Shown here piece by piece: positions 18,107 through 28,240 of a stretch of 64,000 nucleotides of DNA. The notes beneath the pieces are model-generated. The model was not told the DNA's origin. It worked only from the letters and a program-made list of their open reading frames with translations, and did not search any database. The stretch is taken from NCBI RefSeq assembly GCF_000227115.2, contig NC_016481.1:533041-597040 (forward strand), read 5' to 3'. The DNA is from Naumovozyma dairenensis CBS 421. Its lineage: Eukaryota > Ascomycota > Saccharomycetes > Saccharomycetales > Saccharomycetaceae. The position numbers were made by a program, and so were the translations under genes. The first letter of the stretch is position 1; the number at the start of each line of letters is the position of its first letter.

Positions 18107-18703
18107 ATGAGAATCTACCAATGTCATTTTTGCTCATCTCCTGTTTATCCAGGTCATGGTATTATGTTTGTTCGTAATGATGCAAAAGAGTTTAGATTTT
18201 GTCGTTCTAAATGTCATAAATCATTTAAGCAACGTCGTAACCCACGTAAATTGAAATGGACCAAAGCATTTAGAAAGGCTGCCGGTAAAGAATTGGCTGT
18301 GGATTCTACTTTAACTTTTGCTCAAAGAAGAAATGTTCCAGTTAGATATAATAGAGAATTAGTTGCCACTACGTTGAAGGCAATGTCGAGAGTGGAAGAA
18401 ATAAGACAAAAACGTGAAAGAGCGTTCTATAAGAATAGAATGAGAGGTAATAAAGAAAAGGACTTCTTAAGAGACAAGAAATTAGTCGAATCTAACCCTG
18501 AACTATTAAGAATTAGAGAAGTTGAAATTGCTAACAAATTGGCCAAAGAACAAGCAAGGGCTGAAATGGGTTCTGAAGAAGACGAAGAAGTTTCTGAAGA
18601 AGAAATGGATATTGATAGTGAAGAAGAGGAAGAAGAACAATTACAAAAGCAAAAGATTCTATTGAAAAACAAGAAGAGAAATTCAAAGAAAATTGCCTTT
18701 TAG
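18107..18703 (+). CDS. RLP24: Rlp24, ribosomal-like protein of pre-60S particles
   Basis: 198 residues (S. cerevisiae 199). The N-terminal eL24-like domain starts [18 protein letters not shown], with a Cys4 zinc site at C6, C9, C32 and C36. It is followed by a basic region and a C-terminal extension rich in acidic residues (about 155-180) and ending in a Lys-rich tail, which is the part that recruits the AAA-ATPase Drg1 in S. cerevisiae. Rlp24 occupies the eL24 site in nuclear pre-60S and is exchanged in the cytoplasm. Convergent with TEN1. Confidence 0.97.
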   Translation: MRIYQCHFCSSPVYPGHGIMFVRNDAKEFRFCRSKCHKSFKQRRNPRKLKWTKAFRKAAGKELAVDSTLTFAQRRNVPVRYNRELVATTLKAMSRVEEIRQKRERAFYKNRMRGNKEKDFLRDKKLVESNPELLRIREVEIANKLAKEQARAEMGSEEDEEVSEEEMDIDSEEEEEEQLQKQKILLKNKKRNSKKIAF

Positions 18704-18915
18704 ATGCTAAAGAAAACAAAAGAAAAGTATTTTCTGTACTTTATTATTAACGATATAATCCTACACAAAAAATCTGTAACATAGCACATCATACATACAT
18801 ATACGTTTTTAATTTATTCAATTACAAATTCTAAGCAAGACTTAAAATTATCTAACTGTTTTAATTATTTTGTATCTTACATAATACGTTAAATAGAGAG
18901 GAACGTCCCCTCGCC

Positions 18916-19392
18916 TCATGGATTAGATAATTTGAGGAAATCAGCACCAATTGGGTCAGGTAAGAAGTTTCTTAAAGCTGTAACTTCTTCTAATCTTAAT
19001 AACTCAATGGTAATAGCTTCAAAAATATTTGTACCTCTTCCGTTATTCCATATGCCGACTAATAAATCCAAAGCATCACCACTTTGAGGTATCCTTTTGC
19101 TTGCATTACTCCGATTACTGGCCTTCTTAATGAATGTTGATGCAAACAACCTTTCATTTACGTAAATATGGGCCCTAGTTCTCTCAGAAGTGGTTTGAAA
19201 ATCGGGCAAATTGGTTACAATTAACTTACAGATATTATTGTTTCCTATCTCATCTTGACATGGTTCTATTTCTAACAACTGAACTATGCATCGTATCTTT
19301 GTTACTCTGCTAATATTAACCGGATTAGTTTCTTTGTTTATTACGTCTAAGTTTTCATTTAACTGTGATATCTCAACAACTAATCGACTCAT
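18916..19392 (-). CDS. TEN1: Ten1, telomere-capping subunit of the CST complex
   Basis: 158 residues from the ATG at 19392; S. cerevisiae Ten1 (YLR010C) has 160. Predicted OB-fold pattern: alternating beta strands such as TKIRCIVQLLEIEP and ICKLIVTNLPDF, then ARAHIYVNERLF-like and a C-terminal helix. Sequence conservation in this family is low, so the call leans on length, fold pattern and exact position next to RLP24. Ten1 acts with Cdc13 and Stn1 to protect telomere ends and regulate telomerase and fill-in synthesis. The codon before this ATG in the open frame is TTG, which is not a credible start. Confidence 0.85.
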   Translation of the reverse strand: MSRLVVEISQLNENLDVINKETNPVNISRVTKIRCIVQLLEIEPCQDEIGNNNICKLIVTNLPDFQTTSERTRAHIYVNERLFASTFIKKASNRSNASKRIPQSGDALDLLVGIWNNGRGTNIFEAITIELLRLEEVTALRNFLPDPIGADFLKLSNP

Positions 19393-20463
19393 CAAGTCTT
19401 TGCATAGTTCCTAGAAGGCAAAATGAAATAATGTATCCCTCAGATGTGTACACGTTATATGCACTCCCTATGATCTATGGAATGATTTTGGTACCGTACT
19501 ATCCTTGCCTTCATACAGTTTGCCCTCCAATCTTGGGCTTTTGCCAGAATAACCGTTAACGTAAGCTAAATAACATATTTTAATATTAACGTCAATTCAG
19601 ATAACCGAAATATTGAGAACTAACTTCAGTGGCGCTTCGCGGTGCCAGTAACGTTACAATATTTGTTGGCTAGGCCGCTATTTTCATTTCGCATCTTCTT
19701 CGTAATTCTATAACTTGTACACTATATATGCTACGTAAGTAAGTAAATATATGAATAAGGGATGACCGTCTGATAATTGGATAAGAGCAATATGTGTTTG
19801 AAGCACCCACTGCTTTCTTCTTCCTGGCATATTTGTGTTCAAACCAATTAAGAGGTGATTTACTACAAAAACATTCCTTCCAACCTTCTCAGAGTGTTAT
19901 TCTACAAAAATCAATAGAATAGCGAGCTTATTTAACGGCTCTCCGCAATAGGTATTGAAAAGAAAGAAAGTGTCATGCAGATCTGAATAGCAAGTTAGTG
20001 TTAATTTTAGGTGATTTTTTACTCCCTTCTATCTACTTCGCTTTTTGTCGTAACATATATTCTAAAAAAATAAATATGGAAAATTTGCTGACGCATAAAT
20101 AGGGGAGGGAGTAGAGAGATGTTTGCCCCCCTCACAAAATAAATTGCTCATGGAAAGTGACTGAAGAATTTCATTCTTTAGTGGAGTAAGATTGTTATCT
20201 TTATTTCAGAATTATAACGTAACTCCAGCTCTTCATGAAATTAGATAAGAATCTGTGAAAGCAATCTTTAGAAGTGCCACATGGGCTTCTAAATGATCCC
20301 AATGCCTTCTTCACATGTCATACACTTATACTAAACATATATAGTATATCTATCGACCCTAAGGAGGAGCTTACAAAATTTGAATCAGTTCTGTTAATTA
20401 TAGTTGGAAAAGCTTAGATTTACACAAGCAATTCTTTCTTGTGAGGTCGAGTCAAAAAGTGCT

Positions 20464-20796
20464 ATGCCTTCAAAAAAATTCTATTCAGATACGATTTCAG
20501 GAAAAAAGGAACACTACAATATTTTGGAAGTAAAAAAAGTCATTTCATTACAGAGAGCAGAGGAAGATCAACTGTCTACCTACATCGGGAGCTACATTAT
20601 CCCAACCTTTCTTAACACAAAGGCATCTTACAACCTCTTTCCTAGAATAAGGTGTCCTCAAGAGTTCCCGATCCTATTTCCGCATTTTAACAAGGTTGAA
20701 GCAATCATTGTTCCTAATTTCTTTCTTTCTAGTGCCCACGTTTATTCAACCCGGAGCGAACCAGTATCCCTGAAGAAAAGCCCTATATTTACTTAG
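20464..20796 (+). CDS. Hypothetical 110-residue frame, doubtful
   Basis: ATG at 20464 to the stop at 20794-20796; the frame is open back to about 20404 without an ATG. The product is neither hydrophobic nor low-complexity and matches nothing I know. It lies in the breakpoint interval among decayed sequence. It may be chance, a relic, or a lineage-specific small gene. Confidence 0.2.
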   Translation: MPSKKFYSDTISGKKEHYNILEVKKVISLQRAEEDQLSTYIGSYIIPTFLNTKASYNLFPRIRCPQEFPILFPHFNKVEAIIVPNFFLSSAHVYSTRSEPVSLKKSPIFT

Positions 20797-21158
20797 GAAT
20801 CCATTTTACAAACGGAGTTTTGTCTGTCCAACAGCTACTTTGACAAACTTCATCCTTTTTCCGATCGAAACGATTTTACATTTGAAGAAACTTAATGTTA
20901 CTAGAAGGTTATTTCGTGACTTCACCATATATCGGGGAAAGATATATGCGGAACTGACTTTGAGGGTTCTGTAATCAATCAAAATAATTACCAAATAGAT
21001 GATTACTCCTTCAAAAAGGGCATTGAAACATGAGAAACCTAGGAGGATTATAAATCCTAGATATGTCTCCAAACACAGTTCTTGCGAAAGTCAAGAACCA
21101 CCCAGAAATAAATAGTATAGAGCTGTGGAGAAAACAGAAGTAGTTAATGTATAATATG

Positions 21159-21253
21159 NNNNNNNNNNNNNNNNNNNNNNNNNNNNNNNNNNNNNNNNNN
21201 NNNNNNNNNNNNNNNNNNNNNNNNNNNNNNNNNNNNNNNNNNNNNNNNNNNNN
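21159..21253. other. Assembly gap (95 N)
   Basis: Run of undetermined bases in the TEN1-PRE3 interval. Confidence 1.
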
Positions 21254-21660
21254 TATAATATTGCAGAGCTCGGTTATGAGGGTTCTGTGTCTGGTATTCA
21301 GAAGCCCTTGATCATTTCTCTGTTTTGGTTAGATTATACTATGCCAAATATATTTTCTGATTTACCTGTCTGGAAATTTGATGTTAGATTCTAAGGCTGG
21401 ATTAGGCGGAGAATATGTGTATAGAAGATTTTTTGGAAGAACCCTGGCGACTCCTTTGTAGACACTAAGATATTACTGATCCAGTTATTGAATCATCAGC
21501 GAGCAAGCGTTCTACAATCGATGTTGATTTGCATCCAGTTAGCACTAACTTTTCACCGATAGCAATTAATACTTGTGTAGATTTGGGATTAATTTACACT
21601 TCGGAGGAGTGTCTGGATTGCATTGTAAGCCTTTAAGGAAGGAACAAATGGGTGGCTCCT
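21254..21660 (+). pseudogene. Decayed coding sequence, unrecognised
   Basis: Protein-like stretches occur in successive different frames: ELGYEGSVSGIQKPLIISLFW, then a frame giving LGGEYVYRRFFGRTLATPL, then one giving STIDVDLHPVSTNFSPIAIN before a stop at about 21633. This mosaic of short open stretches in shifting frames is what an old pseudogene looks like. It lies immediately right of a gap, so the left part may be missing. Family not recognised. Confidence 0.35.
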
Positions 21661-22089
21661 AACTTGTGGAGATATACAGGCTTTATTTAGGAATGACTTA
21701 TAGACGACTTTTAAATGACTGAGTTGATTAGTCGAAACATTTTTTTACTGAGATCATGATGATGACTATCTACTCGTTGGTCTGGGATAAAACTTAGAGG
21801 TTTCACGTAGGCTATTTCCAGTTTCTTACGTTTGGTTAAAAGATATCTCTCCTTCCACAACCAGCCATCTGGCAATAAAATTACGTATATCCTACATAGA
21901 TATTATCCAATATTTGAATTTATTCTTTTTTTAAGTAACTCTATTTACCAGCCACCAGACACGAAAGAATTGTAGACACAATTTTACTGTCTTTTACATT
22001 TACCTACTCATATATGCCACTCTTCGAAAAATAATCCCATAGGTGAAATATGTAGATCTATAATATATATATATATTCATACATTATAG

Positions 22090-22740
22090 TTATAAGTTCT
22101 CATACTCATCTGGGTAGAATATCAATCTTTCTACACCCTCTGACGTCAAAACAACCATTCTAATAACACCACCAGAAGAGCCATCCCATTTAATAGCTTG
22201 TGAAAGAGAATGTTTAATAAAATGTACAGTTTCGTCTTTTGTCATGTCATCTTTGAAATTCTTGTCACAATAACCATATATAAACGTCGAACCAGACCCT
22301 GCAATTGCATATTTTTGTTTATGAATTGACCCACCTAGCGGGACACTATATACTTCCCCTTTATTAGTCGCATCATCGAACCCTGCTACGATGATACCTG
22401 CTGTCAAATTATCCTTATTTTCATAACATAGTGTCTTAAAGACTGAGGCAGCTGTCTTAGTGGAGGGGGTTCCAAATTGTGTAGAATATATATCTAAATG
22501 ATATTGCACAATATCAGCCACAGCTTGTGTATCAGCAGCAGATCCTGACCTACAACACCAAATCTTATCATGGACTTTAGTCAATTTATCCGTAACACGG
22601 TTAGCAATATATGCACCGGTAGTAGTGCGCGAATCAGCACCTAATATAACGCCATCTTTGAAAGTAACTGCCATAATGGACGTCCCTAAACTGACTTCTC
22701 CCTTCTTCAGCCTATTCATATCAACTTGGATCCCATTCAT
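22090..22740 (-). CDS. PRE3: Proteasome 20S subunit beta-1 (caspase-like activity)
   Basis: 216 residues; S. cerevisiae Pre3 has 215. A 19-residue propeptide ends LG before the catalytic threonine T20 (SLGTSIMAV), then come the family motifs GVILGADSRTTTG, the Lys after Asp (TDKLTKVHDKIW), RSGSAADTQA and SGSTFIYGYCDK. Pre3 is cleaved to expose the N-terminal Thr, which cuts after acidic residues. The frame is uninterrupted from the ATG; S. cerevisiae PRE3 has an intron right after the first codons, and none is present here. A PACE site lies 215 bp upstream. In S. cerevisiae PRE3 (YJL001W) is next to CEN10. Confidence 0.98.
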   Translation of the reverse strand: MNGIQVDMNRLKKGEVSLGTSIMAVTFKDGVILGADSRTTTGAYIANRVTDKLTKVHDKIWCCRSGSAADTQAVADIVQYHLDIYSTQFGTPSTKTAASVFKTLCYENKDNLTAGIIVAGFDDATNKGEVYSVPLGGSIHKQKYAIAGSGSTFIYGYCDKNFKDDMTKDETVHFIKHSLSQAIKWDGSSGGVIRMVVLTSEGVERLIFYPDEYENL

Positions 22741-22954
22741 TTTGTTATCTGTCTCTTTTCTTTGTAGTATTCTTTTCTTTGTTGCTTTCCAACAATCTAC
22801 GATTACAATTACCTAAATGTGCTTTAATTGACTACAAAACCCTATTTTTGGATGGATTTTTCTTAGTTCTTAAGCACATTTTGAACTAAAATATCGAATT
22901 TAAGGAAGAAATCCTTTAGTTTTAAAAAGGTTCTGAAATATTAAATTCTAACTT

Positions 22955-22963
22955 TTTGCCACC
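22955..22963 (-). promoter_or_regulatory. PACE site (Rpn4) upstream of PRE3
   Basis: The plus strand TTTGCCACC is GGTGGCAAA on the gene strand, the exact proteasome-associated control element, 215 bp before the PRE3 ATG. Confidence 0.8.
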
Positions 22964-23192
22964 GGAAGATCTAAACACCGGGTAACCCTTAATCATATCA
23001 AGAATATTTTCAACATGTACATTGGAAGTATGATAAGTAACATAGACAACTAACTAGTCGTTAAAAATGAAGTCGAGGCAAACTAAGCTGATCTGTTCAT
23101 TCACTAGTCTGAGTTCCTTCATAATTGCTTACGCTTTTTTTGTATGCTCGATTATACATGTTTTATGTACGAAATAAAGAGGAATATATTAA

Positions 23193-26100
23193 TCATTTTG
23201 TGTTTGTTAATCTCGGATTCCGCCTTGTTGGAGATCCCTTTAGTCTCGGATTTATTCGAGTATCATTAGTATCATCAATGGAACTTAAATCCTTAACGGG
23301 TGTCCTCTCACGGCTTTGTAGAATGGTCTTTGGTTTGATATCGGCGATATCACCTAAAGATATCGAGTTATTCCTTATTACGCGTTGGTCGTTAGTATTC
23401 GAGTTCCCCATGTGAATCGTAGGTGACGGACTTCTTCCCTCCCAAGATCTTCCCTCAATTTTCTTCCGAGCTGAAAGATTCAGTGAAGATGATGTCTTAA
23501 GTGGACTTGGAATTGCTCGCCTTGCTTTACTATAGTGATTCATCATAGCTTTCATTTTAGAATCTTTCATCCTTTCTGAACCAGGGATTGTAGAAGACGT
23601 TCCCATTATTGATTTCCTAGGGGTTTTAAAATTCGGGGTTCCGTTGGGAATTGCTTCCAAATTCCGTTCAAAGTTTTTTAGTTTATTTTTCCACAACATG
23701 AAAATCCCCCTCACCGTAGCTCTATCCCACCTTTTCCTAAACGTTGGAACTGATTCTTCATTTTTTTGTATTCTCATAAACTTCATGCTCCAATTCTTAG
23801 TATAATCTTGTAATAAATGTATATTATCTTCATTTATTTTGTCATTTGCTATTTCGTTTAACTTTACAAGATATGAAAGATGATTGTGCCATCGTAGAAA
23901 TACCTTGATTTTGAGTCTGGATATATCATATTGTAAGCTCATAATGGATAAATTCTCCTTTTCAATCATTTGTTCTTTGATCAATCTCATAGCAAACTTT
24001 TTGAGAAATAAATTTCTTGACTCTTGGCCTCTTATTCCGCACTCTACGGTATATAATCTATATTGCTGACCCCAAATCGTAAAATATTTTGATTTAATTT
24101 TCGAGTGTAAATGATTTTCATATCTTTTACCTAATGATATTAAACGTGCTTTATAGTTTTCATATCTTTTCTCCCTCCATAGGGAATAATATTTCTGTAG
24201 GCATCTATTTCGCACAAAAGATGAACCAATTTTATCTGAAAGTATTTTCACATTCTTAATATGCTGTATACATTTCTTTATTTTCAGTATGATCTTCAAT
24301 TTATGGAATAATCGAGCTTTTTCATCATTCTCTATTATACCTTGTTTTGATTGGAGCCATTTTCGGAAATATCTCAATTGAAGTTTGTTTTTGTTATATG
24401 CAATTGCTTTTGAATTAAGTCGTTTCGTCCTATGAATCGATTCGGTCCATTTTTTCAAGCCTCTCCGTAAAACTACTGTCTTGAAGTATTTTCTATATTG
24501 CTTGTTAACTGATAATTTTTTATGCCATAATCCAAATTTATCAATGAATAGTTTCCTGTTCTTCTCGCTTTCGAGGTGAGCCAACCTCGATTGAATCTTC
24601 CATTTCTTAATATATTGAAGGTAGTTATTTTTCCTAAACATTTCATCTGCTTTTAGGCGTAGATGCAAATTTTGTTTCCAAAAAGTAAGCGTTCTCTTTA
24701 GTAGTTTCTTCTCATTTATATTTAACAAGGTCAAACAATCAACATTTTCAGTGTATCTACGTCTCCAAATGTGATTGAAAATAAAACAAAGTAGAATGTC
24801 ATCTAACTTCTCTTTCGTAATATATTCTTGTTTCTTCCGTTTCATAATATTCTTTAAGTTATTCATCTTGGTTTGTTTGATGAAGCGATTCTCTAAAGAT
24901 ACCAGTTCATTGATTTTAATCTGTGATTTTTCTGTGTTGGAAGTCCATATTTTTAAATAATGAGATCTTTGAAAGAAAATATTTGTGACTGTTGCCCTCT
25001 CTTTCTTAATTTTTATTACATCCCATTTCTTAATTATTTTCCGGAACATACAGTTTAAGCGGTTTTCATTTAATTTCTTGTCAAAAGTTTTCTGTATACG
25101 CTTTAGCTGCCACGTTCTTATTACATCTTTTTTCAATAATTTATTGTGGAAATTTACAGATTTTTCTTTCAATTGTTTTATTCGAACAAAATTTCTTTTC
25201 GTTCTGTTGAAGACATGTTCTAGAAAATATTTATTAGCCAAACTATCTTGTGCTTTGTACAAAAAGATTTTTCTCTCCCAAAGATCCCATGCCTTGATTA
25301 ATTGTCGTTCGTTGTCGAATTTTATTGCATCTTTACTAATCATTTCAATATCTTGTGTATATTTGAAATTCCAAAAATTAAACCATTTCGTTTTCAAATA
25401 TTCGTTCCAACGAATTTCCAAATATTGTAGTTTTAATTTTTTATTGACAGTTTGTAACCAAAATTTTAAAAAATTTCTCTTTATATTCTCATCTTTATTA
25501 TATTCCCAATGAGCCAATTTAGTCAATAGGGTAGAGGGGTTTAAGATGAAGATAGATAAAATCTCCTTCATCTCTGAGGTCAGCCGATAACTTCTACTTA
25601 ACTCATTTTGCAATCTTAGTACAAATTGGTCATTTTCAGGATTTTCATTATTCTTTTCTAAAAGATAAATATAATTCCTGAAAATCTTCAAAAATTCCAA
25701 TGAAATTTTATTTCGAATTAAAAATACTTGAATTTTATTGTATAAAATCTGTAATGGTGAACCGTTTTCATTTATAAAACTCGCAAAATTTGGATATATA
25801 TCCTTATTATTATAATCTTTAGATAATGCGGAATTTGTATCAAATGTAACACTATGCCGTCTTATATTCGATGGGAAATCATTAGTTGTATTGTGATCAG
25901 CAAATTTAACTTTACTGACAACATGGTCACCACGATTGTAATGAGCATCATTCTCATTTAGCATCGTATGATAAAACCGATCTTCCATTAGATTGGGATC
26001 CTCGTCTCGTGGCGACAGATGAACCGCCCTAAGTAATTCATTCAACGGTTTATGAATTAAAGCATCAGTGGAAGTAGGTGTCCAAATTTCAATGCCGTTC

Positions 26101-26375
26101 GGGTCTATATTATTGGATAATAAGTTATCAGTTAGATGATTAGAATCATGACTATGGGAGGGTTCGCTCATCCTTCTCCTGCCGGTAGCATGAGCAGCAT
26201 TTGGGAAGGCTACATCCCTAATGAGGTCTAATGTAGAGGGCTCATTTTCATCACTGGAAATACCGTCAACCACGTTATCATTAGGGAAGCTACTGTCAAC
26301 CATGGAGTTATGATCATTTTGCATATTCCATGTGTTCATACATGCATTCCATTCATGACCTTTGCCACTCATCAT
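23193..26375 (-). CDS. SFI1: Sfi1, centrin-binding protein of the spindle pole body half-bridge
   Basis: 1060 residues (S. cerevisiae 946). The N-terminal about 280 residues are polar and probably disordered. The middle 270-880 is a long helical array of about 20 repeats spaced roughly 30-40 residues, each with a central Trp and basic and aliphatic neighbours (FLKFWLQ, WFNFWNF, LIKAWDLWERK, LKKWTESI, IRTWQLKR). These are the Sfi1 repeats that bind Cdc31/centrin. The C-terminal 130 residues are Ser/Thr/Pro-rich with several SP/TP sites, as expected for Cdk1 control of bridge duplication. Two adjacent ATGs (26375, 26372) could start the protein. It corresponds to YLL003W and sits between PRE3 (YJL001W) and OST1 (YJL002C), an interleaved order. 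Confidence 0.95.
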   Translation of the reverse strand: MMSGKGHEWNACMNTWNMQNDHNSMVDSSFPNDNVVDGISSDENEPSTLDLIRDVAFPNAAHATGRRRMSEPSHSHDSNHLTDNLLSNNIDPNGIEIWTPTSTDALIHKPLNELLRAVHLSPRDEDPNLMEDRFYHTMLNENDAHYNRGDHVVSKVKFADHNTTNDFPSNIRRHSVTFDTNSALSKDYNNKDIYPNFASFINENGSPLQILYNKIQVFLIRNKISLEFLKIFRNYIYLLEKNNENPENDQFVLRLQNELSRSYRLTSEMKEILSIFILNPSTLLTKLAHWEYNKDENIKRNFLKFWLQTVNKKLKLQYLEIRWNEYLKTKWFNFWNFKYTQDIEMISKDAIKFDNERQLIKAWDLWERKIFLYKAQDSLANKYFLEHVFNRTKRNFVRIKQLKEKSVNFHNKLLKKDVIRTWQLKRIQKTFDKKLNENRLNCMFRKIIKKWDVIKIKKERATVTNIFFQRSHYLKIWTSNTEKSQIKINELVSLENRFIKQTKMNNLKNIMKRKKQEYITKEKLDDILLCFIFNHIWRRRYTENVDCLTLLNINEKKLLKRTLTFWKQNLHLRLKADEMFRKNNYLQYIKKWKIQSRLAHLESEKNRKLFIDKFGLWHKKLSVNKQYRKYFKTVVLRRGLKKWTESIHRTKRLNSKAIAYNKNKLQLRYFRKWLQSKQGIIENDEKARLFHKLKIILKIKKCIQHIKNVKILSDKIGSSFVRNRCLQKYYSLWREKRYENYKARLISLGKRYENHLHSKIKSKYFTIWGQQYRLYTVECGIRGQESRNLFLKKFAMRLIKEQMIEKENLSIMSLQYDISRLKIKVFLRWHNHLSYLVKLNEIANDKINEDNIHLLQDYTKNWSMKFMRIQKNEESVPTFRKRWDRATVRGIFMLWKNKLKNFERNLEAIPNGTPNFKTPRKSIMGTSSTIPGSERMKDSKMKAMMNHYSKARRAIPSPLKTSSSLNLSARKKIEGRSWEGRSPSPTIHMGNSNTNDQRVIRNNSISLGDIADIKPKTILQSRERTPVKDLSSIDDTNDTRINPRLKGSPTRRNPRLTNTK

Positions 26376-26606
26376 CCGTTACTACTTCAAGATCCATTCT
26401 GATAAATAAATAAACTTAGCCGTTACCCGGTGGAGCCCAAATTACAATGAGAAAAGGACACCAACAAGCTATTGGAACATATACTAGAGTAAGTGCGTCT
26501 TATAGGAATAAGATAATCACTTGGACCCCAGAATCGAATATATTTTATATTCTAGGAAGTCAGTTGCTTTGCGTCCAATAATCAACACCGTATTTCCTTT
26601 TTGGTC

Positions 26607-28043
26607 ATGAATGCTAGTATATTTTGGTGGGTGTTTATCACCTTTTTCATCCATATGAATTCTGTTCTATGTATCGAGAACTTTATTCCTGAACAAGTCT
26701 GGGAAAATATCGATTATAGAAGAGCCATTGATGTTAGTAAAAGTTATCTATCTGAAAGGGTGGAAATTAGAGCTAAAAATGTTGGTCCTGAATCTGTCAC
26801 CGAATACTATTTCGCATTACCTAGAAATTCCCTAGGAAAAGTTTCCATGTTTACAGCTGTCATTCAAGGTACTGATACATATCTGAATTGTCAATTGTTT
26901 CCCAATGTCACTAGATTAGAAGAAACAGGTGAATATGTAGGATATGGAGTTATCAACTTTCCATCTCCGATTCAACCCGAACAAGAATTCTCATTCATCA
27001 CAGCTCTTTACTATAACGTCGCAGGTGTTCCTTACCCTGAATATATTGCTATCTCTGATGAACAATCATTACTATTGAAGACGAATAGATTTCCAATTTC
27101 TGCTTATCCAACTGTGGAAAGTACTTTGACCATCGGTGGTAGTTCTTCTTTTGAAGAACTTAACGCACCCGATGATGCCTATTTGAAAGGAAAAACTAAT
27201 GTTCCACCAAACGAAGAAGCAATATTTTTCGGTCCATGGGATGATATTAAACCATTTGAAAAGGAACAAGATGTAGAGGTTGTTTTTAATCATAACTTAC
27301 CCCTAAATGAAGTGACATTATTGAAGAGAGACATTTGGGTTTCTCAATGGGCTTCCACTTTGGAATTTAAAGAATATTATGAACTGAAAAATAAAGGTGC
27401 TAAATTAGATAAGGGATTTTCAAGAATCAATTACATGAGGGACCAACAACAAGCTGATATGCGAAAGAGTCATTATCTTGCCATCATTGAAATGCTATTA
27501 CCTGAAAATCCATTCGGCCACTATTATAATGATTTAGTTGGTTTAGTCTCTACAGCAAAAATTCAAGAAAATCATTACTTCTTAAAACCAAGATTCCCAA
27601 TATTTGGTGGCTGGAACTATAATTTCACTATTGGTTGGACAAATCAATTGTCTGATTTCCTACATAAATCGAATGATGATAGTGACATGTATTTACTCTC
27701 CGTCCCATTATTGAATGGTCCTTCTGATACTGTGTATGATACTGTAGAATATTCTGTTTATGTCCCAGAGGGAGCTAAAATTGCTGATATAGATACTCCA
27801 ATTCCATTTGTTAATCTTTCTGTCAAGGCAGAAAAATCATATTTGGATTTAAAGAAAGGCCATGTTAGAGTCAAAATTACTTTTAAGAATTTAGTCAATG
27901 AAATCGCTGGAGCTAAAATTCTAATCAAATATCAATATACAAAGAATGCTTTCATTCAGAAACCACTGTCAATAGCCATCTATATTTTCATTGCGTTGAT
28001 GTTTATATTCCTATTGAAAAACATTAATTTGAATGTTAAGTGA
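26607..28043 (+). CDS. OST1: Oligosaccharyltransferase subunit Ost1 (ribophorin I)
   Basis: 478 residues from the ATG at 26607 (S. cerevisiae 476). Residues 1-22 are a signal peptide (MNASIFWWVFITFFIHM...C), followed by a large ER-lumenal region with beta-rich ribophorin I domains and family segments such as EYYFALPRN, RFPIFGGWNYNFTIGW and YLLSVPLLNGPSDTVYDTVEY. One C-terminal transmembrane helix (IAIYIFIALMFIFLL) with a very short cytosolic tail makes it type I. Ost1 supports N-glycosylation by the OST complex. The frame extends two codons upstream to a TTG, which is not used as start. Divergent from SFI1. Confidence 0.97.
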   Translation: MNASIFWWVFITFFIHMNSVLCIENFIPEQVWENIDYRRAIDVSKSYLSERVEIRAKNVGPESVTEYYFALPRNSLGKVSMFTAVIQGTDTYLNCQLFPNVTRLEETGEYVGYGVINFPSPIQPEQEFSFITALYYNVAGVPYPEYIAISDEQSLLLKTNRFPISAYPTVESTLTIGGSSSFEELNAPDDAYLKGKTNVPPNEEAIFFGPWDDIKPFEKEQDVEVVFNHNLPLNEVTLLKRDIWVSQWASTLEFKEYYELKNKGAKLDKGFSRINYMRDQQQADMRKSHYLAIIEMLLPENPFGHYYNDLVGLVSTAKIQENHYFLKPRFPIFGGWNYNFTIGWTNQLSDFLHKSNDDSDMYLLSVPLLNGPSDTVYDTVEYSVYVPEGAKIADIDTPIPFVNLSVKAEKSYLDLKKGHVRVKITFKNLVNEIAGAKILIKYQYTKNAFIQKPLSIAIYIFIALMFIFLLKNINLNVK

Positions 28044-28240
28044 ATGCTATAATGAAACAAGCCTCTCTACACTACATAACATATGTCTTTATTCAAAATA
28101 AAATATATATTGTTGTCTTCATAAGATAAATAAAAATAAGAGTAAGGAATATATGTTAGTCATTATTACAGAAACCTTTTAGTCCGTTTCCCTATGGTTT
28201 AACTTTGAAAATAAATCTATCATGCAAGTTTCTGCAGTAT

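Larger units (their letters stand above)
19393..22089. other. Breakpoint region between TEN1 and PRE3, with decayed sequence
   Basis: 2.7 kb without a gene I can name, containing a gap. TEN1 is the centromere-distal end of one ancestral block and PRE3 the centromere-proximal end of another, so a rearrangement junction lies here. A small palindrome (CCTAGGAGGATT/AATCCTAG) is at about 21038-21059. Two stretches look like decayed coding sequence and are listed separately. No point-centromere signature was seen. Confidence 0.5.
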
